Shown: positions 54,180 through 64,000 of the stretch, piece after piece
How positions within the stretch are numbered: the first letter of the stretch is position 1
Layout of the letters: each line of letters opens with the position of its first letter
Source: Symsagittifera roscoffensis
Taxonomy: Eukaryota > Xenacoelomorpha > Acoela > Convolutidae
DNA: 64,000 nt
NCBI RefSeq assembly: GCF_963678635.1
Contig: NC_087069.1
Location: 6,059,472 to 6,123,471 of the forward strand
Reading direction: 5' to 3'
Translations under genes and position numbers: made by a program
Notes under the pieces: model-generated
Told to the model about the DNA's origin: nothing
Seen by the model: only the letters and a program-made list of their open reading frames with translations
Databases searched by the model: none

Positions 54180-56056
54180 CTTTAAAAGGCTATTGGAACA
54201 ATCCGGACTTCGCCCTGATGCGAGCAGTCTTGTTTAGAAACACCGCTTCTGCTCAGCAGCAAAATTTGCTCTTTGAGTAGAAGCTTTCTCTTTGTAAATG
54301 CTACATGACCAATCGGCATGGGTTGAGAGGGTTTTTTGTCAAACACTTTTGAATTAGATGACAAGGTTTTTTGGGTACCGTTTTAGAAGAGCCAGCGTTG
54401 GCTTGATTTTCCTGATTTCGATTCTTGTGAGTGTTAGCGTGCAGTTGCTCATGTGCCTCTGCATTGAAATGGAGAAAAGATGGCTGGTTAAGACTGCTTT
54501 TCACTGTATGAAAAAACCATAATTCCTTCATGTTGGGTGGCAGTTTACCTAATGCTTGGTTCAGCTAAGCAACGCAATTCAAAGCAACACATTCCAACAC
54601 ATTCGAAAACACCAACAGGATGTGAGATGGTAAAAGCGAAACTTATAATACTCTCAGAATTTTTTTATCTTCAAGGATGGGGAACAATTTAGTTTCCCAA
54701 GATGAGCATTGACTACCGTTACTGGCTGGCCAAATATCCAAATAGGAGTGTTCAAGGCATCTTACTACATAACACCAGAATACGCAAATTCAGCGATGGC
54801 AGTTTGGTTTTCCCATTCACAAGAGTTTTCAAGTATGTCAATTTGACGTCACCACTCAAACGGGCGGAGTCGACAGCGCTTACAAACTGGCCGCACCATT
54901 CATGCCAATTTAAAGGATGGCCTTTGTTTTGAGACGTCATTCTGGTAGCTTCGTTATTTGGCGGAAGGAACGATTGTTTCGATCAACGTGTTTCGATCAA
55001 CGCTTGTTTCGATCGACGTAGGGTCCGGAATTGGTTAAGAAGCATTTTAGTATACTCAGGCTCCGGCTGGTAGAAGACGGTTCGAGCACTGGTTTATGGA
55101 AAATTCGAATTCAAACATTCGAAATACGAACTTGGTACGTTCCCAAGTCTGACTTTAGATGACGGTTCAGCTAGAGTTGACTCAGGATAAATTGCGTGGT
55201 TTGAATGAAACCAACAGGTAGTACTGTAGAATTAATAGACGTTTGCGGAACATGTGGAGTGTAATGAGTGGTATTTTGGATTATAATTTTCTCGGATCTA
55301 GAATGAAAAGGATTTATGTCATTGGTAATAATCGAATTGACTAGTCGAGAAAAATATTTGCCGGTTGGAAAGATGGGTTAACTAAGTTAACGGCGAACGG
55401 TTTGAAAATAGTAGCACTAGGTGACGGTTCCTTTTTGTGTGCATACTGAATTTTTATGTTGTTTTGATCACCCAGCTTCCTGTCTTTTTACTTCCGGTAA
55501 AACTTTCCTCGGGTAAGTCTAACGAGAGTGACTTCTCCTTCATGTCTTCAAGAATCGCATTTCCAGTTAAGGTGGCTTCGGCCAACTTAAATCGATTTTT
55601 TTCGGCCAAATTTTAAGTTCTTATTGATTTTTCTGCTGTTTCAAGCGAAGTTTAGCTTCTTTTTGTCGCTCTATTTCCTCACACCGCAGGGTTGCAATTT
55701 TCAGCTCTCTACTTCTATGCCTAGTAGTCAGTGACGCAGGTAAATTTTTTGAAGATTCCACATGACTTTTGTTTGGAGTGGTTGAAGAACTTCGCAATTT
55801 AAAAAAATTTCAAAGTGGCTAAATGTCTTTTTGGCGTCAAGACATCGTTGAGCGTTGAAGGATTAAAAAAAGAAATTATTCTTTTTTAGAGACGGCTTTT
55901 TCCAAAGATTCTTTACAAATTTGAAATCAATTTTTGATTGCGATCTTTCCTTTCAATGGCCTCAAATATCCACTCATGTTTTATGTCTAGCTCTACTTCA
56001 AGCATCGTTCTAGCTAGCGCCATACGATTGATCTTATCGGCAAGATCGGACGCCAT
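54180..56056 (-). pseudogene. BEL/Pao gag remnant
   Basis: Minus strand: a start MASDLADKINRMALARTML at 56056, a Lys/Gln/Glu coiled-coil region near 55720-55620, then the DUF1759-type block GHPLNWHEWCGQFVSAVD, LTYLKTLVNGKTK (54920-54800). FGQPVTVVNAHLGKLN and MKELWFFHTVKSSLNQPSFL (54531 on) follow, with a decayed Cys/His region toward 54180. Several stops and frameshifts. Order and motifs match BEL/Pao gag. Confidence 0.75.
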
Positions 56057-56389
56057 TGCTGGCGGAACCGAGGGAACGTTCGCGGTAAGCAAAGAATGGT
56101 TCGGTAGCCGTCATATAACGAGTGATTACCCTGGTAGTCAGAAAACCCACGGGAGCAAAACCCGAGAGAAGAAATAAGCACAACATAACCAATTCAAAAA
56201 ATTCTGGCTGAACGGTATTAACTTCAAATTTTCATGAGCAACTTCGGATATTTGGCAACCACATGAGCAATTTTATCTGGCCTATTAACCTAACGTTACT
56301 AGATAAAAGATGCTAGCTACTCAATAAGTTTAATTGTAAGTTTAAAAAAACTTTTTTGACAAAGTAAGCAAAAAACTAAATTCGCTCAA

Positions 56390-57560
56390 ATTTTGGCAAA
56401 GATTTTGAATTCGTTTTTGAAGGATGCTTGGCGTCTTTCGGGCCAGCAGCGTGATAAGCCATTGTCAGGCGAACTTCGAAACAAAATCATAGAGTGGCAT
56501 ACTGCATACCAATACTTGGCCGACTAACCTTTTTTCGCTGTTTCTTCAACACCCCGGTCGACTAAATAGAACTGCATATGTTTTGTGACAGCTCCCAGGT
56601 TGTCTTTTTCTCGGTTGTTTTCCTGTGCGGTCACTCCGTTGTCACAAATGAAACCAATATTGCTTTTGTTTTCGAAAACGCTAGAATAGCATCGATTAAA
56701 ACGCTTTCGATCCCTGAGCTTGAATTGTAAGCAGCCTTACTGGCAAGCCGTCTGAGGCTTGAAATCGAGAAAACTTTGACAAAAAAATTGAAAGCTCATA
56801 CAATTGGACAGATAGCCTTATTGTACTGCAGTGGTTGAACTCTATCAGCAAGTTGCCTGTCTTTGTCGCTAATCGGGTTTCTGAAGTTCTCGAATCCACC
56901 ACAAGTGATGAATGGTTCCATGTTTACAGTGGCGACAATCTAGCAATTACACGCACTCGCGGTTAACTGCTGAGGTTCTGAAAAAAGCGGTTGGGTGAAA
57001 AGTTCAATTTTTGAAAACTAAAGATTGGATTTTCAAGCCTGAATCAGAAGTTCTCATCAGCATTCAACTTAAAAGACCTTCGCATGATTTAAATAAAGGT
57101 ATTGAGCCAGCTGAAAATTTCTTTTGCACATGTAAAACCACCGATCCAGTTTTTGTCGGGAAAGATTTTAATTCTTTTCTGAAACTTCAAAAAACTACCG
57201 CATTTATGGTTGTCAACTCATCACCGTCAAAATTGCAACACTCGTTCGATGAAAGATCCATCCGAATTAAAAATAGCTAAGCAAAAGTTGTTGGTTCTGG
57301 CTCAGTCAGAGTCGTTCCCAGTCGTATTCAAAGCATTTCACAAAAAACAATACATCAAGAAGTTTAGCCAACCGAACAGCTTCTTTTTCGCCGTTCAGCA
57401 GTCCACTGGCCGCATTCGCCGTCTCGCAGCCGTTGAATTTACCGTTAAGCATCCCATCTTTTTAGATAGCCGACATCTACTCGTGATGATAAAATTACAA
57501 AGCGGGCATACAATTAGTGACGTGCTGTCACTGGTAATTCGAGAGTGGCGTTGCGCAAAA
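56390..57560 (+). pseudogene. BEL/Pao pol remnant (RNase H to integrase N-terminus)
   Basis: Plus strand: LKDAWRLSGQQRDKPLSGEL near 56410; IKTLSIPELEL (56694); WTDSLIVLQWLNSISKLPVF with FVANRVSEVLES and WFHVYSGDNLAITRTRG (56800-56965). The 57210-57623 frame follows with the integrase zinc-region pattern LLVLAQSESFPVVFKAF, and HPIFLDSRHLLVMIKLQSGH. Interrupted by stops. Opposite orientation to the gag remnant next to it. Confidence 0.75.
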
Positions 57561-59240
57561 TCTCGAACCCAAAGAAAAAAGTCCCCGGAGCCATTAAAGC
57601 GCCACCGACATCACAGGACGTGAAGCGCAAAATGATACCTGAAAGACCATCAAGATCAAAAAGCAGAAAAACAACCACGAGCAGCGTGCAAGAAGGTCAA
57701 CGAGCCAACTAAGTGGCTTACTCCGATTTCGGCGATGACGACGACTTGCCACTAGCAACGAAAAGGATACTAGTACGGAAAGCAGCTTGAGCCGTGGAGA
57801 TACGGAAAAGCACCGCACATCTGGCGGCGGAAGAAAACCGTTCGACAAGAGAAACTGAGGAGTGAGCGATAATCGGCACGAAAACAGTCAGCGAGACAAA
57901 AATCCGATCTGGCTATTACGATACGGCGACAGAGTTATCGATTGCAACACAAGCGGATGAGAAAAATGAAGACGAAACGGAACGGAGAAAATAAACTAAC
58001 GAAGAGAAGAAAAGGCTAAAAGTGCCGACAATGGTTCGCCGTTTGAAATTTTAAAAAGCAATCCAGGAGAAGGCAGGCCGTAGAGCGCCCAAAAACTTAA
58101 CATTTCAGTTTCACCTTTATTGCTATCAAATTTTAAACTTAGCTAAAATTTCCGTCATCAAAATTAAATTTCATTGACTACTTTAAAATTTCAGTTCTTT
58201 CATTCTTCTGCAAGAAGGGGAATTTCATAGTGATTAATTTAGTTTACAGCTCATTTTAGTTCTATTCTCTCCATTCCAATGAATTCAATTGATCTGTCCA
58301 GTGCTAACTGATATTCAACTTTCACTCTAACTCATTGACTCCAACTAACTTTATGCATTGCAACCTTACATATGGGCATTGTTGGAATCATTGTTTTGAA
58401 ATTTTGCACTAACTAATCATTTTATTATATGTTCTAAAGCTTAATTTTTAAGAATCTTGACTTCACAGACAAACCAAAAAAGCCAAATACTGCGTCCTAT
58501 AAGGGGTACATTTTGACCTGGTAATGTAGAAGAACGTTCCGCCTTGCTAGAAGGGACTTTTGCATAAGGAACAGAATTGCCTACTATTCTCCATCATTGC
58601 CTACTAGTTTTTCTCCAACGCCGCCCCTCTCATCGCCATTCCAGAGTGGATCACAATCCTAGTCCGATACTTCAAAGAGTAGAACTTGAATGAATACTTG
58701 AATGAAAAACATAAACTGTAAATTATCCAGAGCTGAAACATTTTGAAAATCTAAATTGCGATAAGCAATTCAATGGCCATTTTTGTTATCTGATCGTTAT
58801 TTTGTTCTCTTATTGCTTCAACTTTTCTGTTTTTAAGTAGTCATATCGATTTTTCAGTTTTATCTCTGGTTATGTAAAAGCATGCTTTTTTTATCTTAAT
58901 AGGTCAGTTTTCCACTGTCGCAGACACTAGTATACAACGCTAAACTAGGTCAAACGTTCATTTGCTTGAAAGATATAACTTTGTTTAGTGTAATGAAACG
59001 AGATAAATATTTTAGGAACTACAAAATTTGAGTTAGAAAGAAATATGTATCGTGTACCGTTGCTAGGCTAAGCTTAGCCAGATCCTAAGTAAAATGCCCT
59101 CTACTTTATGGGTGGGTACTCAGATTTCTTTGCAAAATAATAGGATAAAGTTCCTTCAAAAATTGTTAGACCCCCATCATAGAGACCCCCCTTGAGATCC
59201 GGGACACGATACAATATTAGTTACTCTTTTAACTGATAAT
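57561..59240. other. GC-richer remnant then AT-rich spacer
   Basis: 57600-58080 has long, competing open stretches with basic/Ser-rich or acidic residues (SRSKSRKTTTSSVQEG, YSDFGDDDDLPLATKR) that look like degraded coding sequence following the Pao fragment. 58100-59240 shows nothing supported. Confidence 0.4.
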
Positions 59241-59783
59241 TTGAACTATCGGGGTTTCCGCAGTGGTGGCTCGCGCGGCAACAGGAGAGTTCATAACCCA
59301 GCGAAAACTCCATGGATGCAGACTTCAGGAAAATCAAAGGCACAGTTTCAGCCACACAATTTACAGGCGCGGCAAAAAAATCAACGTATGCGCCCTCAGA
59401 TCAGTCCAGAAGCGCAGCAGCACTCTCCAGATTTTCTAGCACCGCAAAAGCAGCAGCGTTACCGGGCGGTGCGTCCCGGAAGTGCACCTACTACAGGGGA
59501 TATGGCTCCAATATATAACAAGAGCTGGAGTCCGGAAAGCCCTGGCTGTGCTCCAGAAGCGTTTGAATGTTTAAAAGGAATCAGCCAAAAGGTACGCCGA
59601 GGAGCCTCAAACTTAAGAAGCGGAGTCAATCGACCAGAGCCGAGTTCTGGATTTGGAAATATGCAATTTGAGAATGAGTTAGTTATACTGTTCATTTCAA
59701 CACATTCGACTTTAACTCAATTGAAATCTTATAATACAGTGGTAAAATTACCTTTAAGTATTACCAGTCACGCATCAGTATAG
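59241..59783 (+). CDS. GC-richer ORF (180 aa), unknown
   Basis: Follows an acceptor-like TTTCCGCAG; starts with G/R/S-rich GGSRGNRRVHNPAKTP, continues Q/P/R-rich, and loses coding character after FGNMQFENE. A second frame (59312-59518) is also open. Composition contrasts with AT-rich surroundings, suggesting a retroelement gag fragment or exon; not identified. Confidence 0.3.
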   Translation: MNYRGFRSGGSRGNRRVHNPAKTPWMQTSGKSKAQFQPHNLQARQKNQRMRPQISPEAQQHSPDFLAPQKQQRYRAVRPGSAPTTGDMAPIYNKSWSPESPGCAPEAFECLKGISQKVRRGASNLRSGVNRPEPSSGFGNMQFENELVILFISTHSTLTQLKSYNTVVKLPLSITSHASV

Positions 59784-60754
59784 CTAGAATAGATTATTTG
59801 GTCCTAGCAAACAGCTAACCTGTAGTATAGCTACCGGATTCGAGATTTTTCACCTAATTTGAAGCAAGACTTGAATGGTTTGAGTGTTTTTTTTAGACCA
59901 CTGCGCTCACCATCTTGCTTCAAAATGGGTTGTTTGAGCGATTTTTGAGCGATTTTCTACAAATAATTGAACTGTTTTGGAGCGATTTATATAGAAAAAC
60001 CGCTCAAAAATTGCTCATTTGTTCAAGTTCGAAAATACTTTTTCTTAGTTTGACTTTTGATTTATTTTGTTTTTACTGTGTTAATAGAGCAGCGAATTGC
60101 ACTATTGAACAGCATTTTGTAAATGGCACAAAAACCTAGATTGATTTCTAGTTTCAAAAACAGAATTAAGTTTTTAGAATTCCAAGCGAACCAAAAACTT
60201 TATCTACCAATCCAGTTTTATCAAAATTGGGTGAAGTTTCTCAAGGAAGGCCAACCCATAATTTCTACAGAAATTCAAATAGCTTTCAGGGCATCTATTT
60301 TTTTGAAAGAATTGAAAGTTGATATAATTGTTTATGTACAGTTGCAATATAAACTTTATAAACAAAATGTTTTATGAAGCATTTTCCAATTATATTCCCA
60401 AAAAAGTCTTGATTTATAATTTTGTAATTAAACCTTTTTCGAAAAAATTGTTCTTTCATGCAATCATTTATGTTTTTTGTCAAGAACGTAGTAGAGGCTG
60501 AACTTCTCAAACAATTGAAAAAAACTGACTATTGATTTTGTCCGAACCCAGTCTTGAACACTTTTAATCGGTGAGATAAAATTTTAGCTGTCGAATAAAA
60601 TAAGGGCCCGATTTTCGACAATTAATTTTTTGAGAGAACATTTTCCGGCCTCACACAAAAGTTATGAAGAATTATGGAAAATTATCCAAAAACTATCTGA
60701 GAATGAGAATATACCATACAAGTAGTATATGAGTGAGGGAGAGTGGGGGGGGGT

Positions 60755-61050
60755 GGATGTATTAAGATAGGCTATAGAGTATCCGGTGACCCAGCTATGT
60801 ATTAAGATTAGGTATAGAGTCTACAATGTATTAAGGTAGGGAATAGGTTTCCCATGTATTAAGATGGTAAGGTTTCAGATGGTAAGTTTCAGAAAAGTTT
60901 TTGGCGCCCGATCTTACCATGTTTTAAGATAGTGTTTAGATTTCCCATGTATTAAGATAGTGTATAGATATCCCTATGTATAAGGATTAGAAATTCCTTG
61001 TATTAACATAGGGAATAGATTTCTCAATGTATTGAGATAGAGAATGGTAA
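60755..61050. repeat. Minisatellite, ATGTATTAAGATAGGG-type units
   Basis: About eight degenerate units of ~35-45 bp sharing ATGTATTAAGAT and ATAGATTTCCC. Irregular spacing, interrupted by AATGGTAAGGTTTCAGATGG. Confidence 0.75.
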
Positions 61051-61394
61051 GGTTTTAGTGTGATGGTAAGAAAATAGTAAGAAAAACGGTATTTTTTGGA
61101 TTTTGTGTGGAAATGTCTAGTTTTTTCGCAAAAATCTCGGCATGCGTTATGTAATTCTTGAGTGTTACATGTAGAATGTGCAATGAAGAGAATATGTTTA
61201 TTGGTTCATGGTAAGTCCATGGTAAGATGTAAAAAATCTGGAAATGCTTATAAAAAAAATTGATATTTTTTCACAAAACTTCAAAACACGATATGATTTG
61301 ATATAATTTGACTTAATAACTATTTTATTAGATGATCCTTTTTTTGAAACTGTACTCAATCTAGCTTAAACTATGCTGAAACCTACTGAAATCT

Positions 61395-61580
61395 TAAAAA
61401 ATTTTCAAGTTTTTGGAAAAAATTGCAAAAATTTCAAGTTTTTGGAGAAAACTGTCAAAATTTCAAAGTTTTTGGAAATATTTCAAGTTCTGAAAAAATT
61501 GCAAAATTTTCAAAGTTTTTGGAACAAACTGCAAATTTTTGGAAAGAACTGCAAAAATATCAAGATTTTGGCTAGTTTTT
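61395..61580. repeat. Degenerate tandem repeat, TTTCAAGTTTTTGGAAAAAA-type units
   Basis: Six or so units of ~27-36 bp alternating TTTCAAGTTTTTGG and ACTGCAAAA; generates a spurious 74-codon ORF. Confidence 0.7.
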
Positions 61581-63844
61581 TGTTGCTTCTGATCTGATTG
61601 AATAAAAAGTAAATACGTTTAGAGTTTAAAATTAAGCTCAAATTGTATTTCAATTGGCATCATGTTGAGACACTGATATAAAACTTTGAATCGACATATG
61701 GAATTTTCCAAATTTTTTGCACAAAAAATTGAAATACGATAAATTTAAGCATTATTTGAGTAACAAAGCGGGTTATATAATGCTCTCAATATTAACGAGA
61801 AAGCTCATAAAAGCTGAATCGAAATTGAAACTTGTGGAAGATAGTGAAAATAACCGTAATTTTTAAGAAAGTAAAATAAAAATTATTCAAATTTATCAAA
61901 AATTTTCCATTTAAAATCTTTTAATTGAATATTTAACTAATTTTTTGTCCAATTCAGGGAGAATTGAAATAGGAATCTCAATACAAATGAACATTAAGAG
62001 CAATATTCCATAAAATTTCTAGATTTTTGCTCAATGATTAACCCAAATTTGTACAAAAATTACAAATTCAGAGAAGTTATTCACCTTAATAGTACAGACT
62101 TTTAGATCAATGATGAAAAATGAACAGTTAATAGCTAAAATTGACTAAAAACGAGATAAATTTTTCTTAAAAATTTATTCGATATTTGCTCAAATTCAAC
62201 AAAACCTTCTTCATAACTGATGATTATCTCTCTGTTGCGTCTGCACTATAACTTTCAAGATTTTGCGTAGAGTTTTTCCATGTTTTAAAGTTATTCTTGC
62301 TTTCTGCTTAATGCATGTTTTCGCTATTGAACACATTTTGCAAGAAATTTTAGTCAGAACTGGAGAATTTAGGAGGAAAATAGTATCAATTGAACGAACA
62401 ATTTGCTGGCAGAGATGAAATTAGAACTGATACCGTATGATTATTACAATAAAAAATGTTAATATCTTCCTCAAAGTTCCCCTGTTCAGTTGCTATTGTA
62501 AACTATTCAAGCAAAAATACACATTTTGGGATCAATAACTATCACTTTTCTTGCAAAATAGTTAATAACTCGCTTTTTTTCTTAATTTATGACGGAAATT
62601 TTCTCAAAAATATCCAAGTGAGAAAGAATTGATGCTAGTTAAAGCATTCAAAAATATATGTACAAAATGAGAATATAAAGGTGTATTTTTACGATCTGAG
62701 AACAAATTAGGAGCAGCTCTATTAGTTACAATCTGAAAATCTCCGGAAATACGCAAGAGAACCTAGTTCCTAACATCTAGAATATAAAAACTTCTGAAAG
62801 AGGGAGTCTCAAAAAATTGATTTAGCAAAGCAAATCAAGGTGCAAACTGGAACAATTGTGTAAGTTTCCGATTTTGATTAAGAAAAAAACTCTATGTAGT
62901 AAAAATGTAGTAACGTATTGTATATAGTGTTGTATATTCTATGTAGTATTGTGTATGTATATAGCAAGGAAAAGTAGATCTTGAAAGCAAGTTTTCGATT
63001 TATGCTTTATGTATCTTCTTCCAAAATATGTCGAATTGGGTTTGCTTCTCAAAAATTATCCTCAAAACATTTGATCTTTTATATAAAGACCTAATATATC
63101 AAATGATAACAATTTAATCTAATGAATTACGCATAAATATAAGACTTTGAGAATTTTTATGTCGGATTTTTTCTCAAGATATACTTTATAAGCTAACTTT
63201 TAGTAAAATTATCTCAAATCTCCTAAGGAATAAATTGAGTTTCTATCTCATTTTAGCATTTTCTCAGTTTCTGCTTCATCTACTATCTACCAAATGAATC
63301 GAATTTGAGCAAATTTTTACTTGAAAATTGAATTTTAGATGGAAAAATGTAACGTTTCAACAAACGTTCAATAATCCGAAGCTGAATTATTACCATAAAT
63401 TCTTTACTAAAAATCTTTAAAGGATTTTCTCAACCTCATAACTGTATAATGCTGTTTTAAATCTGAATTTCTATTTTAGACTAAATTTTTAGTTGGAATG
63501 TTGTATATCATTATCTTGAAACTTTCAAAGTTTAGCAAAATATAAATTTTTTCCAGGTCGGTTATCAATTTATTTTCTGAAATCATCAAAAAATCAATAG
63601 AAAAACTTTAAAATAGTAACTACAAAAAACCTTTCAATTAGTTGATGTTTTCCAAATATCCAAGTTTTACAATTTTTAGGCGATTACTTAAATACTCATT
63701 AGCATTTGTTATGAACTTTACTACAAATTTATCACAACAGTTATGACAGTTCAGGTAATGTAATGAAAACACTGTATAATTACTGACTAGATTTGTTACA
63801 ATTGCTGAGACTTTTCAGATTCAGTAAAAACTAATAATCATAGT

Positions 63845-63879
63845 AATTTCTAAGTTTTTCAAAAAAAAACTTAGAAATT
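63845..63879. repeat. Perfect 15-bp hairpin
   Basis: AATTTCTAAGTTTTT (63845-63859), 5-nt loop, AAAAACTTAGAAATT (63865-63879). Could be a MITE remnant or hairpin transcript; nothing else supports it. Confidence 0.6.
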
Positions 63880-64000
63880 TTACCTTCTCCTGAAGTGTGT
63901 TTGGAGTCTGCTGAGCACATAATTTAATATTATGCTGAGAATGCTTCTTCTTGAAATGATTAGCGAGTTCCTCGCTGCTATAAGTATAAAAATTACAGTT

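Larger units (their letters stand above)
59784..64000. other. AT-rich DNA without supported genes
   Basis: No ORF with recognisable motifs. Contains two tandem-repeat tracts (60755-61050, 61395-61580), a TA/GT-rich low-complexity stretch (62895-62960) and a perfect hairpin (63845-63879). Confidence 0.6.

Noticed and set aside
54702..54932. Plus-strand ORF MSIDYRYWLAKYPN...
   Set aside because: Antisense of the BEL/Pao gag DUF1759-type block, which is the recognisable frame.
60123..60377. 84-codon ORF in AT-rich DNA
   Set aside because: Hydrophobic/Lys-rich composition expected from AT-rich sequence, no splice or motif support.

Overview
The window looks like transposon-rich, AT-rich chromosomal DNA from an invertebrate animal, possibly an arthropod. 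The clues are short GT-AG introns, AATAAA poly(A) signals, a tRNA-Ser-type primer site like that of Drosophila 297/17.6 elements, and the mix of element classes (Ty3/gypsy, BEL/Pao, hAT-type MITE, Polinton-type PolB). I cannot name the species, and I found no clear host housekeeping gene, tRNA, rRNA or CRISPR array.

Layout. (1) 1-5564: a truncated, decayed Ty3/gypsy element on the minus strand plus its 5' flank. The same block recurs, less damaged, at 19350-26390. A 200-N gap follows at 5565-5764. (2) 5918-14064: a compact three-gene unit. A PC4-like putative ssDNA-binding protein (minus) diverges from an unknown protein ending in a nuclear-localisation-like tail (plus). Next comes a three-exon, Polinton-type, protein-primed family B DNA polymerase (plus) with an in-frame TAA between palm motifs B and C. 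Iteron-like repeats lie between the divergent genes, a T-shaped inverted repeat lies before the polymerase, and a large foldback lies after it. (3) 15092-22342: a full-length but defective Ty3/gypsy element (minus) with two ~530-bp LTRs. (4) 22343-27650: its 5' flank, with a clean 218-bp hAT-like MITE, a 172-bp tandem array, and duplicated coding-like exons of an unknown gene. (5) 27650-31386: mostly non-coding, with minisatellite and diverged repeats.

(6) 31387-52302: a 20.9-kb LTR retroelement (plus) with near-identical 410-bp LTRs and a TTAG target duplication. It has a very long gag-protease ORF, and its pol region is tandemly duplicated as two 3303-bp copies. Downstream lie two tiny membrane-protein ORFs, an unknown S/P-rich ORF, an envelope-like glycoprotein and a second unknown ORF. 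Several junctions are ATGA or short stop-start overlaps. Many single lesions (two TAA codons and several frameshifts, some in homopolymers) coexist with almost identical LTRs.

(7) 52303-64000: flank, then two BEL/Pao fragments head to head (gag minus, pol plus), a GC-richer ORF of unknown origin, and AT-rich DNA with two minisatellites.

The best candidates for something undescribed are the PolB/PC4-like unit with its structured inverted repeats, and the large retroelement with at least four accessory ORFs arranged as an overlapping cistron string.
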